Made by a program: the position numbers and the translations under genes. From the NCBI GenBank assembly GCA_964017065.1, contig OZ024784.1, positions 3,391,152-3,455,151 on the forward strand: a stretch of DNA of 64,000 nt, in the 5' to 3' direction. Positions within the stretch are counted from its first letter, which is position 1; each line of letters starts with the position of its first letter. Source of the DNA: Haliclona indistincta. Taxonomy: Eukaryota; Porifera; Demospongiae; Haplosclerida; Chalinidae. The notes beneath the pieces are model-generated. The model was not told the origin of the DNA, made no database searches, and was given only the letters and a program-made list of their open reading frames with translations. Shown here one piece after another: positions 9,398 to 22,000 of the stretch.

Positions 9398-12300
9398 TCA
9401 TGTCACACTGTAACTATATCTGAAGCAGAGAGCACTAAAGGTTAGATTGAGTGATGGAGTTCTGCTAGAAAGAAGAATATCAGTAGCGGGTAAAGCATCA
9501 TAGCTGTAGTCAGGATCTTCAGCTTGAATTAGGTACGATCCACTGTAGCTGCCTGCCTTCTTACAAAAATTAATTTACTTAGATTTTTAGATGCACTTAC
9601 TTGTAAGCTATGCAGTGTTTGCCTCACAAATGTGGATGGTATAGGATATCCATCGTAACCTGTGAATGAGAGATGTGCATCGAGCACCGCACCGACTGAA
9701 TACATGATAGTCTGTGAGACTTTGTTGTTGTGAAGCTTTAAAAAGTTCAACTGAGATCTTGAAACAGGAAACTGAAAGAAAAAGCATGAAATGAGTAACA
9801 AACCAAATACTTGTTTTGCTAAAAACAGACTTTGCTCATAATTATTATGGTTATGCTGTTGTTTACCATTGATAATTTTGTAATGCTAGAAAGGAGGATT
9901 CTGTTGGGGGTTAAATGTTGATGGTTCATATTGACCTGGGAATAAGGTGAGACATTAATTGTATTTTTTAACCACTCAGTACCTCGACAATTTTACGAGA
10001 AGGAAGGAGACAGGTTTCATGAGAAGAAAAATTACAGAACACTTCAATTGAATCTTTAACACAGCCCAAGTTAGGATCAATCCAGTACAACCCTGTGAAA
10101 CATGGATAATGAGAGAGATAGTGGTGCAACAAAATTAATGGCTACCGTTCTGCTTGCTGGCATTCATGTAGTGTACTTGTTGACATGAATGGGCAGGATT
10201 TGATCGGGCAGAACCAACGTTGCTTGATGTTAGTTCTGAGATGCAGTGCGAGCCCAATACAACACTATCCTGCATTACCTGCATGGGGTCAGGGATTGTA
10301 TATTCTAGTAGTTGAATGTGAAAATTATTTGACCTCTTTTAATAGTGATGAGATACTGGGCAAAGAATCATTTGACCGTGCTGCTGACAAATAAAACTGA
10401 GAAAAAAACTATAAATATTATGAAACTCGTCATTCACACAGTACCTCAGCTGAAACACTTTCTCCCTGCACCGCAAAGAAACACACAGAAAGATTGCTTT
10501 TAATGATGAACACAAATTGTACATACCTTTTCGCCTTTTGGGCCCTAAACAAGCAAAAACGCAAAAAAATCAAAACTTAAAAATACAGCTTTCACTTACA
10601 GGAGGGCCTTCTACTCCCTTGCAGAAATGACGAGGAAGAGAATGGGAAAGATCAGTTTTGTGTGATAAGAATACGAACATTCCTGTACCTTGTCTCCTTT
10701 AGATCCCTGTGATAAGAATACAAATCACTAATGCAAATCATGATGCTAATAGTTTACATGACACTACTCACCTTAGATCCTCTGATGCCCTAACAAAGCA
10801 AGAGGAAAGTCAACATTATGATACAGCAGCACCGTGCATGCAGCCTCCCTCACCTTGGGACCAAATTCTCCAGGCACTCCATTTCTTCCCATCATTCCTT
10901 TGTTTCCCTAAAATCACTTATAATCATACCCATATTGCATTCAACTCATTACCTTATTTCCCTTAGGTCCTGCAGGACCAGGAATACCAGACGGGCCTCT
11001 ACGTCCCTAAGTATATCGATATTGTACTAATGAATGGTTACACGCAGCTACATGTACCTTTTCTCCTGGAGGACCCTGTACTCCAGGAAGTCCTGGCAAA
11101 CCAGCTAATCCCTACACACAACATTTAACAGGCACTGTTCAATGTACTTACCGGTATACCAGGCAATCCTGGTACCCCTGGGAATCCTCTATGCCCATTA
11201 GTACCATCATGCCCAGCAGCACCCGCAACAGCATTGCTCACTCCACCAGGTAACCCTGGTTCACCCTATGATGCTTTAAGTACTGAGTCACTACAGCCAC
11301 CAAGTAATTCTACCTTTCCTCCTTTTTCTCCCTTTGGCCCAATGCCACCAGCAGGACCAGGATCACCCTTAATAATGAGAATAATTATTGTACTGGCATA
11401 AAATATTATTATTAGACGCATGCGCTTATATTTCCGCAACAAAAAAATGCACTTATACGCGAGATGGGCCTAATAAAGAACGCTTTTTCAATGTAAGTAT
11501 ATTGAGTGCTGCAGTAAACATGTGCTTAACAGACAATGATGCGCCTATAAGCGAGCTGTGGCTATAATAATGTGCATTGAATTTTTATCATCAATCAGCT
11601 GATTGTATTTTACCTTTTCGCCTAGAGGTCCTGGTGGTCCAGCAAATCCAGGCAGACCTGGGTTACCCTAGACAAGATGAGTGTTGTATCAATAAAAATT
11701 AATGTTGTTGCGCTATAATACTCACAGGATCTCCTTTCTGTCCCATAAAAGTAGGAGGCCCAGGAGGACCACGGAACCCCTATTTAAAAAGCTATGTTGA
11801 TGGATAGTAACATATACACATCTTACACGTGGTCCAATATCTCCTTTCAACCCATGTGCACCAGAGTATCCAGTATGACCCTGGTTAAGTAGCATGAAAA
11901 TTTAATGATACAATTTTGCTCACTTACAGGTACTCCCTTATGGCCTGGATGACCACCTTTTCCCTTGTCACCTCGACGTCCCTGTAAATTTTAATCTCTG
12001 ACTATGTGATAGAACATGACAGGTCATACTCACTGTGTTCCCCTGAGGCCCAGAATGACCTCTCCTACCTCGTCGGCCCCTGGGTCCCTAGTAAGAGAGA
12101 GAGAGAGAGAACAATCAATGTTATGCTTATATAATTACGAACTTGTTCTCCCGGAAATCCTGGTAATCCTACACCTCCTTTCTCTCCTTTTATTCCAACT
12201 TTTCCTCGTGGTCCAAATGGTCCAACAGACCCTCTGGATCCTTTACTGCCCTGTAAATTGAGCCATTTTAATTTGATTGCCGAATGATAAATAAACATGC

Positions 12301-15300
12301 CTTTGTGCCTCTTAATCCTTTATTGCCCTCTGGACCAGGACTACCTCGATGCCCCTACCAGAGTAAGACAATAGACACACAGAACCAGACCAGCAGACAT
12401 TCAAACCTTTGGCCCAGTTTCTCCCTTTGCTCCATTCAGTCCAGGGTATCCCCTATCCCCCTGCAAAGAAATAGTATGTGTTTATACAGTGCTGAGGTAG
12501 CTTACTCGATCTCCTCTGCCACCAGCAGCCCCTGTTCTACCTGGTATACCAGGTGGTCCCTATGTAGAAAATAAGGTATACATAAAGTGGGAGCTAGGTG
12601 CATATAGAAGAATACTAGCTTCTATCTGTGCTATGCTATACATGCAAGCTGCATATCTCACTATTCTTCCTCTGTATCCAATGTTTCCCTTTGTTCCTCT
12701 TAAACCAGTAGCTCCCTGCACAGTGCAAATAGATATACAGTATAGCGGGAAATTTTAGCGGAAGAAAATTTCTTGAATTACAGGCTATTCACGAAAAATT
12801 TATCCACAAGTGTCTTGTTTTAGTTGACAAAGATAGACCAATAGCGCTAATTCGCGAAAATATTATTTGTCTATCTCGAGCATTTGCAAAATTTTCCGCT
12901 ATACGGTACCTGCAGTCCAGGATCACCATCCAATCCCTTCTCTCCTTTGGAACCAGCTTTTCCCTGTATTGGCAGTTAAATGTACTCATAAATTTATTTA
13001 CCGATGCACCTTTATACTTGTAGTACCCTTCGCACCCTCAGTCCCTTTGGTACCTTTAGTTCCCTGCAAAGATTTATAAATTTTGTAGTTGAGCATATTT
13101 AATGTTATACTGACGGGAAAGCCCTTTGGTCCTCTTAGTCCTGGTAAGCCTATTTCTCCAAATTGGCCAGTATCTCCCTTCTTTCCTGTAGCACCAAGAG
13201 CTCCCTTACGACCTTCTCTACCCTGTGTGAAAAATAGCAACTACATCTATTGTCACAAAACTTACAATATCTCCCCGATCTCCTTTTTCTCCTGGAGGGC
13301 CTTCTTCACCAGCGATTCCCTATATTTGCACTAAAGTTAAAGTGCAGCATAAACCAACACTCACCGGTATACCGATTCTTCCTTTGTCACCCATTGGACC
13401 TCTAAAGCCTCTGGTGCCCTAAAAATTAAGAGCTTGTACAGTACTGCATAATATTGATTACTAGTGCACCTTTTGACCTTGGAACCCAGGAAATCCAGGA
13501 GAACCTGCTTCACCTTTCCTTCCCTAAAAGAAAAATGAAATTATCATTATCACTACACAACCACTAGTTCAGTGTTGTGTGTACTCACCAACTGACCTGG
13601 TCGGCCAACAGATCCTGGGATGCCCATGTCACCTTGTGGACCCTTAAGAGATGAGAAGTTCATGTCGAAAAAGAAATGTGCATTCTTACATCAGTGCCGT
13701 CTGTTCCTGGAGGGCCTTTCTCTCCTGGAGTACCAGCTGTGCCCTGATAGAAGGTTAGGATTATTATTTACTGCTGTGTTGTCAAGTTACCTTCACTCCT
13801 CGAGGCCCTGTGCGACCATGAGCACCCTTAGGACCCTATAATATAAATTCACAGTTTTGACAGCTGTTTTGAGATGCTACTAACACTATCATACTTGCGG
13901 CCCAGGTGCTCCTGGTAGACCTATGCTGCCCTTGTCTCCCTATGAGAATACAGTTCACCTTTAATGATTTATAGCCATGGTAACAATATTGGACTCACAG
14001 GCTGACCAGGAAGACCTGCTACTCCCAAAGCACCTCGCTTGCCATCTTTTCCCTAGTGAGAGAAAAAGACACGATGGATAAGTGCTGTATTAGCTTCATA
14101 CTCGAATTCCTGGCAATCCTGGAGGTCCCTTTATTCCATGCTTTCCTCGGACACCCTTTCTTCCTCTGAGACCGACACTTCCATCATGCCCGGCTGGACC
14201 ATCACTGCCCTACAACAAGTTACATACACACTAATGCAAACAGCACTATGTGCTTACTGGTGGACCTTTATCACCAGAATGACCGGGTGGTCCTTGTATG
14301 CCCATCTCTCCCTGAACAATATAATATATTGAACACTAGGATGCAGAGGATAGAATAATGTACTACTCACATGAGGTCCCTTGTAGCCTCTTATACCTGC
14401 TGGACCAGTGTCTCCTTTTGGACCCTTAGCGACAGACAGACAGACAGACATCAGCAATGTAGAATCAATAACAGAATGACTAACAATTTCTCCTTTTTTC
14501 CCATGCTCTCCAGGTGGCCCAATATGTCCCTATTATCAACTCTATTATTGTTATACTGTTTCCAACACAATAATCTACTTACTGGTGGTCCTCTCAGACC
14601 AGGTATTCCACTATATCCTCGAGCACCGGCTGATCCCTAACAAACAAACTTTATTACTAGCTTAAGTGTGATAAATTATTGCTTACAATTTTTCCAATTC
14701 TTCCAGGTTTGCCGGGAAAGCCAAGATGACCCTGTTAGTGTGTAAAAAGAAAAAGGTCAGGGACAATGTTAGTGAAACAAGCAGCAAACTCACTTGCCTT
14801 GGGTCCACGACGACCAGGAAATCCAGTGTAGCCAGTGTCACCTGGAGGCCCCTACAAGAGATGGCAATAATAGAGTATGTATTTTCACACTTGCAAAATT
14901 TGATTCAGAGACCGTGAAGCATAGCAACAAAACGGTATCGACGCACAGCGGTACTGAATCGCATTGATGCAGTGCATACAAGAGATTCGTTGTATGCACT
15001 GCATCGATGGGATTCAGTACCACTGTGCGTGGATGCCGTTTTGTTGCTACGGTTTACGCTTCACGGTCTCCGAATCAAATTTTGCAAGTGTGAAAACCGC
15101 TGCAACAAAAAGACTCACAGGTGGTCCAGGGTCTCCATCACTACCTTGAACACCACGAGGTCCAGGATAACCCTGTACAAACAATAATGTGCATAGTGCA
15201 GATCATACAAGGTTATTCTCACCTGCCGGCCTCTGTGACCAGGCACTCCAGGTACGCCAGGATCACCATCATCACCCTGCAATAAAGTAACTACAAGACC

Positions 15301-18300
15301 AATCAGCAGTAGTCATCTGCTTACTGGCTCGCCATCATATCCATCATGACCATTTGGTCCCTCTATACCTGGTTCTCCCTGTTAAAACCATTGCTATCAG
15401 TAGACAAGCACAGTCACTACTCACTATAGGTCCACTATCTCCCTTCTCTCCATCAGGGCCGACTGGTCCAACAAATCCCTACAATGATCAAGCAAATTTT
15501 GTATGCAAACTGCATGCATGGGTTAATATAACGCTAACAGGTGGTCCTGGCAATCCCCTAGTACCAGCATGCCCTAAAAACCCCTAGAGAAAATAGTAGC
15601 ACTTGACACGAGTAGTATGAAAAACTTGCTTTAGGTCCACGAGATCCCTTTGGCCCAATTGGTCCAATAGGACCGGGAACACCCTGAAATGAGGCATGTG
15701 CATGAATGAATGTCTTAACCAAAACACTTACGCGCTTTCCTGGTGGTCCAGCAGGGCCTGGTTCACCAATAGGACCCTGAAAATCGAGTACAGGAGAGAG
15801 ATGTTAAAGTTGATATGTTATTGACTTACTGGATCCCCATCTGATCCTTCTTCACCTGGTTCTCCAGGAATACCAGGATCACCCTGAAAAAAAGAGATTT
15901 AAATTCGCATTAGAAATAAACAAAACTCACTTGTTCACCTATGGGTCCTTCTCTGCCCTTGGGGCCTTCATTTCCCTAACAGTATACACAATATGTTGAT
16001 AAGTGTTATAATGCAGTATTAATCATACTGGTGGTCCTATTGGTCCTACATGCCCAGGAAGACCTCTGGTCCCAGGGTGACCCTAAGATATGACAATAAG
16101 GTCAGTTGAACTGATCACAGACACATGCTGCATACCTTGTGTCCGTGCTCTCCTGGTGGACCAATTCCACCAGTCAGCCCCTGCAGCAATCAATAAACAG
16201 TACACAACTGTAATCCTGGTCTTACCATTGGCCCCCTTTCACCAGGATAACCAGCTAAGCCGGCATCGCCTTTCTTTCCCTAACAATAAAAGTAACTTCT
16301 TTAGTCAAAAAAATCTTATGCAACTCACAGGGTGACCTGTAGGACCCATATCTCCCAGGACTCCCTTATTACCCTACATTGAGAAACAGTAAACAGGTAT
16401 ACAGTAGACAGTATTTGACACATACTGGGATCCCATCTCGTCCAGCTGGACCCGGCACACCAGCAATACCAGGTAGACCCTATGAGTGCAGTAAGTATAG
16501 ACAGTGCAACCGTCATTAATAACATTACTTACTCGTCTGCCAGTGCGACCTCTTAGCCCGTCAAATCCAGTGAATCCAATCTCTCCCTGACAGCAAGCAT
16601 TAAACAAGATCAGTACACAAGTAACACAACTAACCTTCTCACCCTTGATACCAGGAGGCCCAGGAAGACCAGAATCACCAATATCTCCAGGATCCCCTTT
16701 GGGTCCTTCACGCCCAGGAAAACCAGGTAGGCCATCGGCACCCTGTAGTAGCCCATAACTGAAATAAACTAGAGTTCTAATGAACACATACCCGTGCACT
16801 GAGCTAGGTTAGTACACCACTACTCCAGCACTACTGCAACAGTTCATAGACAGCTAGATAAACTGATGATAGCATAGCTACTCATCTATTGCACTAACAG
16901 ACTAACAGTTGATTTGCACATCACAGAAGGCCTCAATAAATATTATATCCTATGATCCAAGGCCTCAAGAACTGCTTTGTCGTTCCTCTCAACAAATCGA
17001 CGTACGGTACATGTGAGACTGAGTGCAGGCCGTAACATCGATATGGATAGGAGGTGTTACCCAAAATGCCGTAAAGTGCTCTTAAAAGGACACGAAGCTT
17101 ATGGATTAGCCGCTCAAGCAAGGCTTGCCAGCACTGAAAACATCTTCACAGGACTGTGAATTCAGTGAAGAAGCTGCAGAAAGTGTTTTTGTTGAGACAT
17201 TCAAGCGGTAAGATGCAAACAGGCGTGTTTTTTGATGACACACATGTACGTACATAGACAAACTCAAACGCATAATGATTTTTTAACCCTCCCGCATAAT
17301 GCACACGGGTAATTACTATCGGACTGATCTAAACTCACCGTTTGTCCATGTATTCCCTGCTCGCCAGCATAACCATCACGACCCTACAGTAGTGAGTAAA
17401 TAAAGCATCAACTGTTACACTGTAAACTACTTAGATAAAATCAGATAAAGTGCATACCACTCACTTGTGATCCTTGTCTCCCATTGTATCCCTTTGGACC
17501 AAACTCACCAAGAGGACCAGGAGGTCCTGTGCATGGCTGGTCAGGCCAGGGCTACAGTGTAAGTAGTGTCACAGGTGTAAGGTGTTGAGTGAGTGACAAT
17601 TATCACCTACCCCAGTGACGGAATCAGACACATCTTGATATCCAGATCTTCCCACAGATAGAAACTGAAGAAAATAAGCAATGAAGTAAGTGACTGCAAA
17701 AAAGTCTCACTTGACAATATGTTTGCAGCACAGGACACAACTTAATATACGAAAGATGATCTGCATCTTCTCTAAGAGCTGCCACACTCAGACCACAAAT
17801 GATACCCTGTCAGAAATACAATCAATTTGCTATTCTTCATTCACGATCACACTTACACGTTGAGAAAGTATCGGGAGATGCTCAGTAAAAGATATTCTAA
17901 CATTGGCTCTGCTGACATTGTGTTTCCACATATGTGTATTCCATAATGGCAGCTGATACAGGTTGTCCACACATAAGCTAAATTCACCATTAGCGATCAG
18001 TAGTGTTATTGTATGTGGAGTTGATGCAGTGATGTTAGTCCTGGGAACAAAATACGTACTACTAGATGGGTAGACTATAGTCATGTTGGAGCTAAGGATG
18101 AGAGTACTACTTTGGATTGGATGAGGACTGCGATCGTCTTCAATTTCGATCGATATCAGCCGAATAACGGTGTTAATATCTGGCTGGTATTGAAATGAGA
18201 TAAGGAAATTGGGAGGCAAGGTGGGGATGTTAGAGGAATTGGTCTGGGATTGATTATTGGTGAGGCTTGCTTCATAATTCTGGTTGTCTAAAATTGGAAG

Positions 18301-18833
18301 AGCTACTCTAGAGGTGGAGTTAGGAGGGTAGAGAGATAAGATGTCTATTGGCTGTAGAGAAAGATCAACTGCCTCGTCTGGAGAGAGAACCAGTGAGTGA
18401 GTGAGTGCAGTATTAGAAAAATTATGATAATTGCACTACCATATCCTATATGGTTTTATAAAGGGTTACCTACAATCACTGCGTATGCAAATAAACCGCA
18501 TATTGGGCACTGCGCAGTAGGCGCAGCGCTTCAAGGCTTTGTTCGACAATGCGGCGAAATTAGATTCATGGGTTACAGTCATTCGAAAGACCACGACTGT
18601 TGTCAACAAACTAAAAATTGTTTCTACTATCAAAATCTTTAAAACGATTGCAATTCATCTTGCATCCAATATCGCAATCACTGATCAAACATACAATATT
18701 ATAACAAACCTCCAGAGAAGTCATTCCGACACCCTGCAAGGCGCGCACACGTGACGAAAACAACGAGTGATGATCGCAATAGAACAAACAGCTTGCTCGT
18801 GCCCGATCCACTCTGCATCGGTCTCCGAAACAT
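9398..18833 (-). CDS. Fibrillar collagen alpha chain, complete 64-exon gene
   Basis: The gene encodes a secreted extracellular-matrix fibril-forming collagen of about 1477 aa; frames and splice phases are consistent throughout. The signal-peptide exon is 18710-18833 (hydrophobic [17 protein letters not shown]). The TSPN-like domain is in 17857-18377 and 17711-17806, with a linker in 17611-17664. The helix begins in 17465-17551. Helical exons run down to 10854: 35 of 54 bp, 10 of 45 bp, 4 of 108 bp (16635, 14102, 13115, 12143) and one of 114 bp (11152-11265). Then come four 18-bp exons (10772, 10689, 10600, 10527) and a 21-bp exon (10445-10465). The COLFI domain is in 10146-10278 (acceptor may be 10269), 9983-10092 ([13 protein letters not shown]), 9601-9771 (QLNFLKL) and 9398-9556 (LPATDILL, ending CFRYSYSVT). 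The helix is about 1010 residues, as in vertebrate fibrillar chains. Introns are mostly 50-100 bp; three have GC donors. Confidence 0.93.
10527..10789 (-). other. Cluster of four 18-nt collagen micro-exons
   Basis: Exons 10772-10789, 10689-10706, 10600-10617 and 10527-10544 each encode exactly two Gly-X-Y triplets (GIRGSK, GSKGDK, GVEGPP, GPKGEK). All have AG before and GT after on the minus strand and all are phase 0. Each is one third of the canonical 54-bp unit, and they form the C-terminal end of the triple helix. Confidence 0.85.
12739..12906. mobile_element. MITE in a collagen intron, TIR GTATAGCGG
   Basis: The intron between collagen exons 12662-12715 and 12910-12963 is filled by a short element whose ends are inverted (tatagcgggaaatttt at the left, aaaattttccgctata at the right). 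The same terminal motif bounds the element at 25299-25503. No coding capacity. Confidence 0.65.
14882..15096. mobile_element. Full-length hairpin MITE in a collagen intron
   Basis: About 215 bp of near-perfect palindrome: the left arm starts ttttcacacttgcaaaattt and the right arm ends with its reverse complement. The arms meet near 14990 with almost no loop. It occupies most of the intron between collagen exons 15119-15172 and 14798-14851. No target duplication could be defined by eye. Confidence 0.85.
16743..17338. other. Longest intron of the collagen helix region, nothing recognised
   Basis: This 596-bp intron separates the 108-bp exon 16635-16742 from the 45-bp exon 17339-17383. No repeat, exon or RNA gene is evident in it. 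Confidence 0.4.
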
Positions 18834-19018
18834 TGCCGTTGCAGCTAGTGAGAAAGAGCATCTAGCAACATTTCGGTCACTAAGAAGTCAACAGCACGTT
18901 TACTGCATCATGACGGGCCGGGAGGAGCTTGCTAATTTCCCAAAGCCCAGCCCACAATAATACAGTTAAAAATATTGTTGGTTCTAGTGCTTTAGTGCAT
19001 TAGGTAGTTCCAGCAATC

Positions 19019-22000
19019 CTATTGGAAAAAAACAACCGTGAAAGTCATAATTGCAGAAGCATTGTAATAAAAAATTATGAGATTACACAGCTGCAGCGTA
19101 CCACTGCTCAGAGCTGCCTCTGCAGCTTCCATCGTAGCCTCTTGACAGCTGAAAGAAATGTCAGATAAAGGGCATGCACTCTATAGTAGTTACTTTGATC
19201 CTTTGCCAACAGCTAATCTCTTTTCCTTCAAGTAAACTGCAACTGAGCCACAGATAATGCATGGTCAAATCATGCATTGTTGGACTCACCGGTAAACACA
19301 GGTCCTTCCACACTGAGGGTTCTGAGAGAGAAAACAACACTGATAAGAAAGAAGAGAGCAAGAGATCATATAACCGGTATCGCGGCACTTCAACAGGGAC
19401 GCCTCTCTTTCTACATGTGTGAACAACAGCATGTTGCAGACGGGATTTGGGGTCAATGAACTTCAGTCCAACAGCTCCAACCTGACAAGAGTATCATTAT
19501 TATTATGACTGTAGAAATTATTATCACTGACAGCAAGTTTTGGAAAGAGGCATATCTCACAAAACTTTTGCACATGTTCAATATCCTTGTCAATGTAGAG
19601 AGCTGCAATGAATGATTCAACCACATCTGCCATAATCTTTTCAGTATGCTAGACGAGAGACGTGCATGACTGAAATTATTGTATTTTTTGTGCGTACTGT
19701 TTCTGCCCCTGGTCCTGTTAAGATGTACTTGGGAAACCCAAGCTCTTGTGAGACTTGAGCAAGCTGTCGATTGCAGACTATTGCAGTGCGAAATGCCTGC
19801 AAGTGGAGTAGAAATGAAAACAGCAAGCGAGAGAGAGAGAGAGAGAGAGAGAGGAGACACTCACAGACAAGTGACCCTCGTGATGATTTGGGAATGAGGA
19901 GTACACATGATGACTTGACAGTAACTGTAAGATGGCGTCTCCTAGGAACTCCATTCGTTGGTAGTCACCCCTATTAGAAGGAAAGCTGAAGTTGAACAAA
20001 ACTAAGAATCCTACATTGATAGTTGGTTGAAAATCACTGACGGGTGACTAAATGCACGAATCAATAAACGAACGTGTGAAAAGTTGATACCAGTGGATTC
20101 TTGCAGTGGTACAAAATGCTGGATAGAGGAGGAGTCCTGATGCTCTGGACATATTCAAACATGCTTACCTGTACAGCATCATGATGTGCCCTGATCAACT
20201 GATCTACTTCAGGTGATTGTCGCTGTATAGATAGTGTGAACTGACCAGTACTGCTACACAAGATGGCGACTACCTTCAGTGGATCATCAGTGTGATGCTG
20301 CCAAACCTCACATAGATCCTAAGCTTAACAAAAGCAGCTATGCTCGCTGATCCACTCATGCACTTACCGCCTCAGGAAAGAACAGACAAGCGGTCACAGT
20401 GTCACAGGTCTCCAATCCACTGTCAAGATACACAGCACCTATCACTGCTTCCAGAGTATTAGCAGCAATACGACTGTGGTTTACTAGCACAGTATCGTCC
20501 CTGGACCATCAGGATGAAGAACACGAAATGAACTAAGAGAGGAAGGCTCACATATTAGCTGCCTGCAATGAGTACTTGTCCAGCTGCAGTCTCTAGCAAG
20601 TGATATATACCCAACAAATTTACAACACCAAACAAATATTAGGTTTACCTTAGCAACCATTGCTAAGTGCTGGTTGCACACTAGTGCCTTTCTAAAGATC
20701 ACTAGTTGACCATCACTGAGCTCAGGGAACATATGATATAGGTGCACACTGCCATGACAAACAACAACAAGAGTTCATTGTAAATAATAATGATGTGTAC
20801 CTGGTAAGAAATTCAACTACGGCATCACCAAGAAATTCAAGTCGATCGTTATGTCTTACTCTAAGGCAAAGAGAAAATTAGATAAAAAACTAGGTAAAAA
20901 CCACACACAAGGACAGAGCATCTTTGTTCTTTTTGGTAGAAGTGGCTGCTTCTAAGAGTCCTTCCAATCCTCTCTTTGGACGTTTAGGTAAAGATTCAGC
21001 ACGTTGCTGAAATACTCTGTGTGGTCTCCTGATACCACAGTGAGATATCGATGAAACCACTTCAGAATCGTGTACTGTGTGACCATGTTGATTGAGACCA
21101 GTGTAGGATGGTTGGGTCAGAGCAAGCTATGCAGATTGTGGATGTGAGTGAATTGGTTCCTAGTGACTACCCACCTGCAATAAGGCTCGGTCAACAAACT
21201 GATATTTCAACGTCTCTTCAAGTTCCTTCAGTGACAAGTGAAATACGATGTGTCTCGCAATGCACGGAGCAATCAATGCATACTGCAAACATAATACAAC
21301 AGATCAAAGCAGTAATACCCCTCAATACCTGTGTAAGATCAGTGTGTATTCCTGTACAGTAATACCCTCTACTGGATACAGTTATTTCAACCTCTTTTCT
21401 TTGACTGTGAGAGAAAATGATAACTTTTTCGTCTACCCATGCTATGTCAACCTTCTTTGCTGTTGTTGATGTTGCCTCAGATCATGCTTTAGCTGCTTCA
21501 TTCGAACATAACCTTGCCTCTTCAGTTCCCTATGTGTGTGACAATACTCACCATGGGCCTTACTGTATCAATCTCTTACCCTGCCACTGACAGTTTACTG
21601 AGTCGCTTGTACTCTGTGTTCTCTATGCTATCACAAACAGAATGACTATACATGACTAGACGATCTACCTCATTGAGGAGCTAGGCCCTGCATCTTCCTT
21701 CACGATAGAACTATAGTGCACTATAGTGGGCGGAGACTAGAAGAACAGCATTGAAAAATCAAGTGAGAATGTATCGTGGAAACAGACATTGTCTCGATGT
21801 GGCTGCAGTTGATCCACTCTGATGCACGAGGGAGCCTAATAGACTACAGTGAACATCTTAACAGCATCATAATCTTCTTCGTACCTTATCATGACTATAT
21901 GCTAGTGAATTTAAGTGACTACTGTACTGTTTTGGTCTCAACTATAAGAAAGATAATATTGTGTCAAACCATCATGTATGCAGCAAAATCATGCTTTGTT

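Noticed and set aside
12065..16799. Many short frames on both strands in the collagen region
   Set aside because: They are readings through collagen exons and introns, or antisense of Gly-X-Y coding; the spliced minus-strand gene explains them.
19161..20747. Two separate RNase III genes or a Dicer
   Set aside because: Both RNase III domains and the dsRBD splice into one frame with DROSHA-specific motifs. No helicase or PAZ domain is present.
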